Assembly: GCF_003515075.1 (NCBI RefSeq)
Contig: NZ_QWLV01000002.1
Span: forward strand, 372,001-436,000
Reading direction: 5' to 3'
DNA from: Sphingomonas gilva
GTDB taxonomy: Bacteria; Pseudomonadota; Alphaproteobacteria; Sphingomonadales; Sphingomonadaceae
DNA length: 64,000 nt
How positions within the stretch are numbered: position 1 is the stretch's first letter; each line of letters begins with the position of its first letter. The notes beneath the pieces were generated by a model that had not been told where the DNA came from, did not search any database, and saw nothing but the letters and a program-made list of their open reading frames with translations. The position numbers and the translations under genes are program-made. Below, in pieces: positions 56,567-64,000 of this stretch.

Positions 56567-56654
56567 AAAGATGGCTTCCCTGTTCGCGTGCGTTCGAGTC
56601 ACGTCAGGCATGACGGAGACGTTCGACCAACTCATTTCGCAGTTGCAGCGCGCC

Positions 56655-56673
56655 GGTAATGTAACGTACATTA
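56655..56673. promoter_or_regulatory. Palindromic operator in the divergent efflux/TetR promoter
   Basis: GTAATGTA (56655-56662) and TACATTAC (56666-56673) are exact inverted repeats around ACG. TetR-family regulators of efflux pumps bind such sites, and the TACAT element resembles AcrR-type operators. Placement 33 bases before the likely TetR start and 89 before the adaptor start fits autorepression and pump repression. Confidence 0.7.
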
Positions 56674-56705
56674 CAGGTCAAATAGAAAGTTGGGGGAGGG
56701 AAAGC

Positions 56706-57344
56706 TTGGAGGCCGAGATCGACACGCCACGCGACGAGACGACGCGGACCAGCGACACACGGCGCGAGGAACGCCGCCGCGCGATACTGGACGCTGCCGA
56801 GGAGATGTTCCTCGAACAAGGGTTCGACCGGGTCAGCCTTGGCGCGATCGTGCGCCGGTCGGGCGGGTCGCTGGCGACGGTCTACGAACTGTTCGGCAAC
56901 AAGCAGGGTCTGCTGCGCGCCGTGGTCTATCGCTGGCGCGACGAGGGGATGGGCGGGCTGCTCGACATACCCAAGGGCGAGACGCCGGCGGAGACGCTGC
57001 TGCGCTACGCCCGTCAATGCTACGCCTTCGTCACCGATCCGCGTTCGGTGGCGCTGCTGCGCATCGTCATCGGCGAAAGCCTGGCCCATCCCGAGTTCGG
57101 CCGCGCGTTTCACGAGGACATGAATTCGGGCGCGGCCGAGCAGCTCGCGGCCTGCTTCCGCGAATGGACCGCGCAAGGCCAGGCGGCGATCGACGATCCC
57201 GAATCGGCGGTCCAGCTGTTCTTCGCGACCGTCATGTGCGACGCTTCGATCAAGTCGATGCTCGGCGTGATGCCGGCGCAGACCAGCTGCGGGCCGATGG
57301 AGTGGCGGCTCGCCCCCTTCCTCAGCCACTTCCGCATCGCCTGA
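56706..57344 (+). CDS. TetR/AcrR-family repressor of the efflux operon
   Basis: 212 residues. N-terminal DNA-binding domain (RREERRRAILDAAEEMFLEQ, GFDRVSLGAIVRRSGGSLAT, VYELFGNKQGLLRAVVYRW) and a helical ligand domain with the C-terminal TetR_C-type region. I prefer the TTG at 56706: GGGAGGG is five bases upstream and the operator then lies in the promoter. An ATG at 56610 is in frame but would place the operator inside the coding region and make an unusual 32-residue extension. Confidence 0.88.
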   Translation: MEAEIDTPRDETTRTSDTRREERRRAILDAAEEMFLEQGFDRVSLGAIVRRSGGSLATVYELFGNKQGLLRAVVYRWRDEGMGGLLDIPKGETPAETLLRYARQCYAFVTDPRSVALLRIVIGESLAHPEFGRAFHEDMNSGAAEQLAACFREWTAQGQAAIDDPESAVQLFFATVMCDASIKSMLGVMPAQTSCGPMEWRLAPFLSHFRIA

Positions 57345-57416
57345 CGGCCGTGATAATCATCCGCCCGGGAAAAAAGGCGCGCGCGCGGCGTTGATCCGCC
57401 GGCAGAGGAGGCAGGC

Positions 57417-58019
57417 ATGGCGACCGTACCCGAGGCAGAACCGCAGCCGGATGTATTGCTGCGCTACAACAACGTCGCGATCGCGCTCCATTGGATCACC
57501 GCGCTGGTGGTGATCGCGCAGGTCTATATCGGCTTCACCTTCCACGGCATGGAGCGCGGGCCGGAGCGCGGGCAATGGTTCGAATGGCACAAGACGATCG
57601 GCGCGCTGATCCTGCTGCTCGCGATCCTGCGGCTCGTCTGGCGGCTGATGCACAAGCCCCCGCCCTTCCCGCCCGGGCTGCCGCGCTGGGAACGGATCGC
57701 CGCGGTGTGGAACCACCGCGCTTTCTATTTCCTTCTCATCGCGCTGCCGCTGACCGGTCTCGCCGCCGTTTCGGGCGGAGCGGATTCGGCGACGACGGGG
57801 CTGGCGCTCGGCCTGCGTCTGCCGCTGATCCCGGGACTGTCCGAGGATGCCGGCGATGCGTCGGGCGAGGTGCACGAGCTGCTGGTGAAGATCACTCTCG
57901 CGCTGGTCGTGCTGCATGTCGGCGCTGCGCTGAAGCACCAGTTCGTCGACCGGTCGCGCGTCGCCGGCCGCATGCCTCCCTTCGTATCGCCGCGGCACGA
58001 GGAACGAACGCCCCGCTAG
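57417..58019 (+). CDS. Cytochrome b561 family protein
   Basis: 200 residues, four membrane helices with His ligands for two b-type haems: NNVAIALHWITALVVIAQVY (His near 25), FEWHKTIGALILLLAILRLV (His near 59), EVHELLVKITLALVVLHVG and LHVGAALKHQFVD (His near 161 and 166). Bacterial members pass electrons between ubiquinol and other partners, for example to reduce superoxide. GAGGAGG precedes the ATG. Complete. Confidence 0.92.
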   Translation: MATVPEAEPQPDVLLRYNNVAIALHWITALVVIAQVYIGFTFHGMERGPERGQWFEWHKTIGALILLLAILRLVWRLMHKPPPFPPGLPRWERIAAVWNHRAFYFLLIALPLTGLAAVSGGADSATTGLALGLRLPLIPGLSEDAGDASGEVHELLVKITLALVVLHVGAALKHQFVDRSRVAGRMPPFVSPRHEERTPR

Positions 58020-58068
58020 CACGGCGTTGACCTGCACCGCCGGATTGGGCATGGCGCTGATCCGGCGC

Positions 58069-58142
58069 GCGGGTGTAGCTCAATGGCAGAGCAGAAGCTT
58101 CCCAAGCTTACGACGGGGGTTCGATTCCCCTCACCCGCTCCA
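58069..58142 (+). tRNA. tRNA-Gly (CCC anticodon), integration site
   Basis: Acceptor GCGGGTG (58069-58075) pairs with CACCCGC (58132-58138). The anticodon loop TTCCCAA gives CCC, the T-loop is GTTCGATTC and CCA is encoded at 58140-58142. The 3' half overlaps the end of the integrase gene on the minus strand. The tRNA itself is intact, as after integration that rebuilds the gene end. Confidence 0.93.
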
Positions 58143-59736
58143 TGGCTAACATACCTTGGTCATCGAGAGGTCGCCCCGTGGCCAATTCGATCATTCTCGC
58201 GAGACGGCCGCCAATCTCAATATCGACTCCTCTGCCTTTCGCTGCCGGCGTCAGGACGATCGAGTCGATTAGCGCGCGCAATCGGGGGATTACTTCTTCG
58301 CGCGTTTCCTCTGTCTGGTCGCTTTTCAAGGCGCGATTCAGTGCCGCGACTTCGCGCCGATAGTCAGCGGCAATCTTTGGGTGCAAGGCAATGACGCGCT
58401 CACCTTCGATCGCCGCCAGCCCCTCGGTGCAGGCAGCGATTTCTTCGCGCGCGGCGTACATCTTCTCCTTCACTTGCGGAAAAGTCTTTCCGCCGTCAGC
58501 GATAGCATCGACAAGACGGTTCATCTGTCGGTGCGCCGTCGCGAGCTTTCGCTCGAGCCTCAAGCGATTGCGTCCCTCCTCGCGATCGCGCCGAATGCTC
58601 TCCTCCTGGTACTCACGCACAAAAAGATCCACCGCATCCGGATCCAGTAGTCGCTCCTGCAACCCTGTGAGCACGCGCGTTTCATAACGATCGTCGCTGA
58701 TAATTCGGGTGTTCGAGCAGCCGGCACCGTCGCGGACACCCGCACATCCCCAGAAGCCGGACCTGATTCTGATCCACCCACTGCCGCAAACGCCGCATTT
58801 GCCCATTCCCGACAACAGATGTTTCGGTCGGCGCTGCTGCTCAGGCTGGATTATCGTTCGAGCTTCAAGTTGTTCCTGAACGCGATCCCAAAGGTTCTGC
58901 TCGACGATTCGAAGCTCCGGGACTGCCTGTACCAACCAGGTGTCGTTCTCGTTGGGTCTGATGCGAACCGTCCTGCTCATCGGCTCGACGACCTTGCTCG
59001 TCCGGTTGTGAACGAGTTCGCCGACGTAAAGCCGATTGCGCAGAGTGCCATCACCGCGCTTCTTGCCGCCGATGATCGTCGACCCTTTCCAAAGCCCGCC
59101 CCGTGGTCCGGGGATGCGATCGGAATTCAAACGTTCGGCGATCGCGCGCACGGACTGGCCAGCGGCATACTCGCGAAAAATGCGCCGAATGACCTCCGCT
59201 TCATCGGGATCGATCTCCCTTAAGCCACGAATGAAGCGCCCGCGATCGTCGATGCGATTGGCAGTTCGATAGCCATAGGCGAGCCCGGCCGGCGCGCGGC
59301 CTTCGGCCACTCGACCGCGCTGTGCCCGCTTGATGTTGTGGGCGAGTTCCTTGCGCTGCTGCTCGTCAAGGAGGCCCTTGATCGCGCCCTTGAACGCATC
59401 AATCTCGCCATCGCCCAGCGTGAAGAGCCGGGCGCCGCAGAAATTGAGCCGGTCGCGGATGTGATGGGCATCACCCTGATTGCGCGCGATCCTGCTCGTT
59501 GTATCGGCGAGCACCTGCTCGATATCGCCGACCTCGACGCGCGCCAGAAGCGCGCTCATCCCTGGCCGCTGGCGCTTGGAGGTGCCTGCGGCGCCTCCGA
59601 TTGCAGCATCGCTGAAAGTGTCGACAACCTGCCAGCCTTCGCTGGCCGCTCGCTCCATGCAGACGCGGACCTGATCTTCAATCGAACGACTGTTTTGCAG
59701 CTGGCTGCTGTAGCGTGCGTATATTAGCGTGCGCAT
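58108..59736 (-). CDS. Large serine recombinase (integrase) of the element
   Basis: 542 residues. Resolvase N-terminal domain (MRTLIYARYSSQLQNSRSIE) with the catalytic Ser in YSS and the arginines around DTTSRIARNQGD. The recombinase domain (about 160-290: LAYGYRTANRIDDRGRFIRG) is followed by a zinc-ribbon (GKCGVCGSGWIRIRSGFWGC) and a coiled coil (about 415-500). The last 11 residues (MERVRGIEPPS) are encoded by the antisense of the tRNA-Gly 3' half, a mark of integration at that site. I use the ATG at 59736. Confidence 0.9.
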   Translation of the reverse strand: MRTLIYARYSSQLQNSRSIEDQVRVCMERAASEGWQVVDTFSDAAIGGAAGTSKRQRPGMSALLARVEVGDIEQVLADTTSRIARNQGDAHHIRDRLNFCGARLFTLGDGEIDAFKGAIKGLLDEQQRKELAHNIKRAQRGRVAEGRAPAGLAYGYRTANRIDDRGRFIRGLREIDPDEAEVIRRIFREYAAGQSVRAIAERLNSDRIPGPRGGLWKGSTIIGGKKRGDGTLRNRLYVGELVHNRTSKVVEPMSRTVRIRPNENDTWLVQAVPELRIVEQNLWDRVQEQLEARTIIQPEQQRRPKHLLSGMGKCGVCGSGWIRIRSGFWGCAGVRDGAGCSNTRIISDDRYETRVLTGLQERLLDPDAVDLFVREYQEESIRRDREEGRNRLRLERKLATAHRQMNRLVDAIADGGKTFPQVKEKMYAAREEIAACTEGLAAIEGERVIALHPKIAADYRREVAALNRALKSDQTEETREEVIPRLRALIDSIVLTPAAKGRGVDIEIGGRLARMIELATGRPLDDQGMLAMERVRGIEPPS

Positions 59737-59881
59737 CCCGATCACCTTCGCGCGGTGACGGAGGAGAACATTGCTCCGTTTGCGGTCGCCGCGCCGTTTT
59801 CCTAGCGGCACGGTCGCGCGATACCGCGGCGCGTGCAAGGGCTTTTATGAGTTCAGCCAGTTCGGGATCGAGGCCACCCAT
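59678..59881 (-). CDS. Small protein between DUF2274 gene and integrase
   Basis: 67 residues from the ATG at 59881 (MGGLDPELAELIKALARAAV). The first 25 residues are a good helix; the rest is Arg/Gln/Pro-rich. It starts 10 bases after the DUF2274 stop and overlaps the integrase start by about 58 bases, an order often seen for small accessory proteins next to element integrases. No function recognised. Coding status is not firm. Confidence 0.4.
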   Translation of the reverse strand: MGGLDPELAELIKALARAAVSRDRAARKTARRPQTEQCSPPSPREGDRDAHANIRTLQQPAAKQSFD

Positions 59882-59891
59882 ACAAGCAAGC

Positions 59892-60119
59892 TCACGAGCT
59901 CGCTCGGTCCGTCTTTCTGGCCTTGGCGAACACACGGTCGCTCGCGAGGAAGCCTGCCAGCATTGCCGGAATCAGTTCGCTCACCGATTCCTCCTCACCA
60001 TAGACCTCGGCATACACGCCGGCATAATCCAGCAGGGCCTGATGCAATTCGGGCAGCACGGCGATGGTCAGTTTGACAGGCTTTCGGTCGGGCAAACGCG
60101 GAAGTTTCAATTCCGACAT
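59892..60119 (-). CDS. DUF2274 protein of the conjugative element
   Basis: 75 residues, MSELKLPRLPDRKPVKLTIA then VLPELHQALLDYAGVYAEVY. DUF2274 proteins are regularly found directly downstream of trbI in Trb-type elements of alphaproteobacteria; this gene follows trbI by 10 bases. It has a short ribbon-helix-helix-like look in its first half. Function unknown. Confidence 0.8.
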   Translation of the reverse strand: MSELKLPRLPDRKPVKLTIAVLPELHQALLDYAGVYAEVYGEEESVSELIPAMLAGFLASDRVFAKARKTDRASS

Positions 60120-60129
60120 GATGATTTTC

Positions 60130-61347
60130 CTATCCTTTCCATGGTGCGAGGATCAGATCGCGGTGGATCACCAGCCGTACCGGGGCACCAGGTCGGATAG
60201 TGATCGTCGGCTGGATCTGCAGGTTGCGCGATGTCAGTTGATCGCCCGCCTGCGATGCGTTCTGCTGCGTGGATTCACGGATTGCCTGGACAAGATCGCT
60301 CTCGCCGCTGAAAGTCAGGTTGGAGCCCACACCCAACAGCGTCGATAGCGCCACACCCTTGAGCAGGGTCCAGGTGTGGAAATCGACCTTGTCGGCAAGT
60401 CCGGCATAGCCCGAAGGATCGGTCGCCGGGACATTGTCGAGCGTCAGCGAACTGCCATCGGGCATGATGATCCGTTGCCACACGACAAGCGCCCGGCGCT
60501 GACCGAAGGCGACGACGCTGTCATAGCTGCCGATCAGGCGGGCGCCTTGCGGGATGAGTTCGATACGCCCGGTGGCGCTGTCGAACACGCGTTCGGTGAC
60601 CTGCGCAGTCACCAGACCAGGAATGTCGGAGCGAAGTCCTGTGATCAGACTAGCAGCGATCACGCTGCCCGCAGACAGCATGTAAGGCGACGACGCCGGT
60701 CGAAGGACCTGCGGATTGACGTCGCCACCATTTGCCTGGGCGCCGACGAAATCGGCTTTCCGTTGCCGGGCGTTCGCATCACGGTTGGGATCGATGGCCA
60801 ATGGTGCGGGCGCGGAAGCGACAGTCGCTCCAGCCGCGACAGCATCCGCGGGCTCGACCCATGGAGGCGCGCCGCTTCCCGATTGAACCAGCAGACCGGA
60901 TTCCCTCGCGACCTTCAGTTCGGCGACGAGCTGCTCGCGCTCTGCGATGGCGGCCTGTTCGGCGCGCCCGGCATATCCGCTCGCCGTTTCGGTCGCCATT
61001 GCGCGCTGATGTTCGAGAATAGGCCGTCCGAGATCGCCGGGTAGCGGCGGACCAAGCTTGGGAACATCGCCATAGCTGGCCGGAAGCGCGCTCAGCGTAT
61101 CCGCCGGTGCCTTCACCGTGACACTGGAGTCGGCGGCCTGGCCCGCGATCTGTCGCGCGGCTGGCGTCAGCGCGAACCACGTAGTGGCGATGATGCTGAC
61201 CGAGGCGATTGCAGCGATGGCAACCACCGCGCCCCGCCTGAACCGGATCGCGCGCGCCGGCGGGGCCCGCAGGGCGAAACTCTCGGGGTCGAGCTTGGGA
61301 GCGCGCGGTGCCTGCTCATCCGTCGCTGGCTTAGCGGCTCCGGTCAT
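60130..61347 (-). CDS. trbI: TrbI/VirB10-like conjugal transfer protein
   Basis: 405 residues. N-terminal cytoplasmic tail, one membrane helix (about 40-60, VVAIAAIASVSIIATTWFAL), Pro/Ala-rich periplasmic stretch, and a C-terminal VirB10-like barrel: VIAASLITGLRSDIPGLVTA, GARLIGSYDSVVAFGQRRAL, LKGVALSTLLGVGSNLTF. It bridges inner and outer membrane in the type IV secretion channel. It overlaps trbG by four bases. Confidence 0.93.
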   Translation of the reverse strand: MTGAAKPATDEQAPRAPKLDPESFALRAPPARAIRFRRGAVVAIAAIASVSIIATTWFALTPAARQIAGQAADSSVTVKAPADTLSALPASYGDVPKLGPPLPGDLGRPILEHQRAMATETASGYAGRAEQAAIAEREQLVAELKVARESGLLVQSGSGAPPWVEPADAVAAGATVASAPAPLAIDPNRDANARQRKADFVGAQANGGDVNPQVLRPASSPYMLSAGSVIAASLITGLRSDIPGLVTAQVTERVFDSATGRIELIPQGARLIGSYDSVVAFGQRRALVVWQRIIMPDGSSLTLDNVPATDPSGYAGLADKVDFHTWTLLKGVALSTLLGVGSNLTFSGESDLVQAIRESTQQNASQAGDQLTSRNLQIQPTITIRPGAPVRLVIHRDLILAPWKG

Positions 61348-62228
61348 GAGCCCCTCCGGGCGCGCTTCTCGGCCGCAATCCGCGTGACACGTACGACCGT
61401 CTGCTCCTTGGTTCCGAGGCGAAGCTCGGCTACGTCGAACAGCCGATCGACGATGTAGAAGCGGCCTTTGACGCGGTAGTTGACCAGTTGCGCCTCGCCG
61501 TTGCCGTCCACGAGGAACAGCGGCGGCGCTTCGCCGACCGCGAGCGTTGCCGGAAACTCGATGAAGGTCTGACGTCCATCATCGAATGCGCGGAGCGGCC
61601 GCCACGTGGGACGATCGCCCGATACAGCATAGTTGAAGTCGAGCTGCTCGAGCTGGAGGCCGGCTGCGACAGGTGCGGCAGCTTCCGCTCTGGCTTGGGC
61701 GCGCTCGAGGGCGATGAGCGCATCTTGCGGATAGGACCAGGACAGGCCCGCCATCGCGGTCTTGCCAGTACTGGTGAGCTGGAGATGATAGCTGCGCCGG
61801 TCGGTAGTGATGACCAGATTGGTGGACAGACCGGCGGCGAAAGGCTTCACCAGAACGTGTGTGCGTTTGGTGTCGCCCGATCCGCTGGTCGTATCGCCGA
61901 TCACCCAGCGCACCGTATCGCCGCTGGCGACCGCGCCGAGCACTTCACCGGGCTGGAGCGCGATGTCGGTTACCCGTTCAGGCGCGGTGTAGACCCGGTA
62001 GATCGTGCCCTCGTGATAGGGATACACCTGCACGGCGTTGATGAAACTTTGCTGTGCCGGTTCAACGGTGGCCGCCTTGTTTGCTGCGGCGACCTTCGCG
62101 ACCGACGCGGTGGGGTGAGCGTGCGACGCGCCGCCGCTTTGTCCCGGCGTCGCCAGCGATGGCTCAGTAGCGACGATCGACGCGAATGCGGTTGTCGATA
62201 GCGCGGCGATGGCAAAGATGCGGGTCAT
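61344..62228 (-). CDS. trbG: TrbG/VirB9-like conjugal transfer protein
   Basis: 294 residues beginning MTRIFAIAALSTTAFASIVA, a signal peptide. VirB9-like domain: YPYHEGTIYRVYTAPERVTD near 75, ALQPGEVLGAVASGDTVRWV, and the C-terminal beta region VNYRVKGRFYIVDRLFDVAE. It forms the outer-membrane core with TrbI. A four-base overlap on both sides (trbI, trbF) shows translational coupling. Confidence 0.92.
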   Translation of the reverse strand: MTRIFAIAALSTTAFASIVATEPSLATPGQSGGASHAHPTASVAKVAAANKAATVEPAQQSFINAVQVYPYHEGTIYRVYTAPERVTDIALQPGEVLGAVASGDTVRWVIGDTTSGSGDTKRTHVLVKPFAAGLSTNLVITTDRRSYHLQLTSTGKTAMAGLSWSYPQDALIALERAQARAEAAAPVAAGLQLEQLDFNYAVSGDRPTWRPLRAFDDGRQTFIEFPATLAVGEAPPLFLVDGNGEAQLVNYRVKGRFYIVDRLFDVAELRLGTKEQTVVRVTRIAAEKRARRGS

Positions 62229-63046
62229 GGTTGGGCCTCCAGGACAGGGGTAGTGCTGGGCTGAATTGCGAGATTTGGATCGAGCGGCGAACCAAGAGGC
62301 AGGTTCGCCGGCGGTGGCGGTGGCGATGGCGCTGGCGTCGCCGCAGGCGACGACAAGGCGGCCGGTTCGAGCTCGCGGCTCCAGTCGATCGCCTCGATAT
62401 AGATGCCGAGCGGATTCTTTCTGAGCGTCTCGGCCGATGCCGGCGGTTTGGTCACCACCGTCAGGATGCCCGTCCAGCGCGACACGCCGGCCTGGCTGCC
62501 ACGCTCGTAAGCGGTTTCGGTCCATTTGACTTGGAACGAGCGGTCGGACGCCCTCACGACGCTGGTCACCTGCACCGACACCGTCCGTTCACCGATATCG
62601 GCGAATGGCTTCGCGCTACGCGCATAATCGCCAAGAAATTGCGCGCCGCGCCCTGTCACGAAATCATAGGCGGCGAGCCAGTTGCGTCGCATCAGCACCG
62701 GATCGAGCGAGACCGAACGGACATTCTCGATGAACTTCGCCAGATGCCAGGCGATCTGCGGATCGGTCGGACGGTAGCCAGCCTCGGCTTCGGTGACCGC
62801 TCGCGCTTCGCCCAGCCGATCGACCTCGATGACATAGGGCGTCACGCGGCTCTGCAGCGATTGCCAGGTCAGCGCACTCGCCATCGCGGTCGAGAGCGCC
62901 AGCGTCCCGAACGCCATCATGCGCCAGTTGCGCGCCTGGACGCGGGCGGAGCCGAGCCGCTCGTCCCACAGCTGGCCGGCGCGCTGGTGAGGCGTTTCGG
63001 GTTCGGGAGTGCGTCCATAGCGCTGGACGCTGCGCTTGAAGATCAT
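62225..63046 (-). CDS. trbF: TrbF/VirB8-like conjugal transfer protein
   Basis: 273 residues. Cytoplasmic start, one helix (about 43-60, MMAFGTLALSTAMASALTW), then a VirB8-like periplasmic domain (VIEVDRLGEARAVTEAEAGY, WHLAKFIENVRSVSLDP, VQVTSVVRASDRSFQVKWTE). It ends in a Pro-rich tail. Assembles the inner-membrane part of the secretion apparatus. Order trbL-trbF-trbG-trbI is canonical. Confidence 0.92.
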   Translation of the reverse strand: MIFKRSVQRYGRTPEPETPHQRAGQLWDERLGSARVQARNWRMMAFGTLALSTAMASALTWQSLQSRVTPYVIEVDRLGEARAVTEAEAGYRPTDPQIAWHLAKFIENVRSVSLDPVLMRRNWLAAYDFVTGRGAQFLGDYARSAKPFADIGERTVSVQVTSVVRASDRSFQVKWTETAYERGSQAGVSRWTGILTVVTKPPASAETLRKNPLGIYIEAIDWSRELEPAALSSPAATPAPSPPPPPANLPLGSPLDPNLAIQPSTTPVLEAQP

Positions 63047-63049
63047 GGA

Positions 63050-64000
63050 TCAATCCTCTCTTTCCTTGATGTCGGGGGCGGCAGAGGCACCACCGCGATC
63101 GCCTTCACGAAGCGCTTGGAGGGCGACTTGGCGGTGGTGACGGGCATCCTGTTGACGCCGCAGCGAGCGCGCCCACGACGGGGCGGCGTCGCCGCCAACC
63201 TGCGGCGACTCGCCGCGTGTGGATGCTTCGCCATTCAGTGCCGACCAAGCGGCATCGCGCCCGGATTGCACGGCGGCGGAGATGCCAAGCGCGCTCCCTG
63301 CCTTCTGGCGGACGGCGTTCCCGGCGGCCCGCGCCATACTGCCGATCCCGGCGCCGACGCTGGACGACCCGGCGGCGGATTGACCGAGCTGGTACGATGC
63401 CAATGCGGCGGACCCCATCGCCGTCCCGGCGCGGATCGCGCCGAGCGCCGCGCCACCAGCGACGCTCGCAGCACCTACCGCCGCGCCGCCGGCGAGCGCG
63501 GTCACGCCGGCCGCGCCGACGGCGGTACCAAGCGCGGCGCCAGCGCCGAGCTGGGGCGCGCCGGCAACCAGCCCCGACGCGATACCGGGGCCGAAGATGC
63601 CGAGCCCGAACAGCGTCAGCGAGGCCAGCACCAGGCTCAGCGCTTGGCCGATATCCGGCTCCTGTCCCTGCAGAGCTGTGGCGAACTCGGAGAAAAAGTT
63701 GGCGCCGATGCCGACGATGACGGCGAGCACCATCACCTTGATCCCCGACGAGACGACATTGCCGAGCACCCGCTCGGCGAGGAAGCTGGTTCGGTTCCAC
63801 AGCGCGAACGGGACGAGGATGAACCCGGCGAGCGTGGTCAGCTTGAACTCGATAATCGTGACGAACATCTGCACCGCAAGGATGAAGAAGGCGAGGATGA
63901 CGAGCGCCCAGGCGAACAGCAGCACGGCGATCGTCAGGAAATTATCGAAGAAGGTGGTGAAGCCCGACAACTTCGATACCTGATCGAGCAGCGGCCAAGC
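63050..64000 (-). CDS. trbL: TrbL-like conjugal transfer protein (5' end outside the window)
   Basis: At least 316 residues; the frame is open to the window edge (WPLLDQVSKLSGFTTFFDNF reads in from 64000). Several membrane helices (LTIAVLLFAWALVILAFFIL and ILAVQMFVTIIEFK near the visible start; GIGANFFSEFATAL and LVLASLTLFGLGIFGPGIA) and a long Gly/Ala-rich stretch (GAALGTAVGAAGVTALAGGA) before a basic tail. This is the VirB6/TrbL channel component. The apparent start at 63970 is an internal TTG, not the true start. Confidence 0.9.
   Translation of the reverse strand, partial: AWPLLDQVSKLSGFTTFFDNFLTIAVLLFAWALVILAFFILAVQMFVTIIEFKLTTLAGFILVPFALWNRTSFLAERVLGNVVSSGIKVMVLAVIVGIGANFFSEFATALQGQEPDIGQALSLVLASLTLFGLGIFGPGIASGLVAGAPQLGAGAALGTAVGAAGVTALAGGAAVGAASVAGGAALGAIRAGTAMGSAALASYQLGQSAAGSSSVGAGIGSMARAAGNAVRQKAGSALGISAAVQSGRDAAWSALNGEASTRGESPQVGGDAAPSWARSLRRQQDARHHRQVALQALREGDRGGASAAPDIKERED

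Larger units (their letters stand above)
58105..64000. mobile_element. Left end of an integrative and conjugative element at tRNA-Gly
   Basis: A serine integrase adjoins the tRNA and points into it; trb-type mating-pair genes follow in the same direction and run off the window. Element size and cargo cannot be seen. The attachment core is probably within the tRNA 3' half (58105-58142). Confidence 0.8.

Overview
The window looks like chromosome of a GC-rich alphaproteobacterium of the Sphingomonadaceae (Sphingomonas or a near relative). This is inferred from the strong G/C third-position bias, a plant-type GshA, family-typical gene neighbourhoods (coaD-cyclophilin-queA; cysQ-pmbA-ubiA ... rsmE ... 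gshA) and typical small conserved proteins. No 16S gene is present, so the genus call rests on gene content only.

Layout. 1-5.4 kb: core genes (phenylalanine hydroxylase, coaD, cyclophilin, queA, SleB-like hydrolase). 5.4-11.5 kb: envelope genes, including a 600-residue Arg/Gln-rich lipoprotein and a large autotransporter. 11.7-20 kb: a polymorphic-toxin (RHS) island with one long exported RHS protein split by a frameshift and three displaced RHS fragments. Two fragments carry their own variable C-terminal tip plus a small neighbour that is probably the immunity gene, and one fragment is fused to the start of an IS110-type transposase. 20-27.1 kb: an iron-uptake locus with a FecI/FecR/FecA-like set on the minus strand, divergent from a TbpB-like surface lipoprotein followed by a Slam-type outer-membrane translocon. 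27.1-31.1 kb: rlpA-like gene and uvrA. UvrA carries an in-frame palindromic insert, and its 3' end is present twice, the second copy looking like the displaced native end. 31.1-32.5 kb: an AT-richer two-gene module (soluble 283-residue protein plus four-helix membrane protein, overlapping genes) that I do not recognise and regard as the best candidate for an undescribed, possibly anti-phage, system. 32.5-33.3 kb: a broken PemK-like toxin with its antitoxin. 33.4-58 kb: mostly core and conserved genes (typA, telA pair, cysQ/pmbA/ubiA, rsmE, gshA, a tripartite RND efflux pump with divergent TetR regulator, cytochrome b561). 58.1-64 kb: the left end of an integrative conjugative element inserted at tRNA-Gly(CCC), with a large serine integrase reading into the tRNA on the opposite strand, then DUF2274, trbI, trbG, trbF and a partial trbL running off the window.

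Recurring small repeats tie regions together. A roughly 150-bp element with inverted ends occurs at 3.07 kb and 50.63 kb. A short tail motif (AATTCCG..GACACAATACCTAA) follows accessory modules at 18.08 and 32.52 kb, with a degenerate copy at 16.39 kb. Several apparent frameshifts (RHS, PemK) are single-base events, two of them in C runs, so assembly error must be kept in mind.
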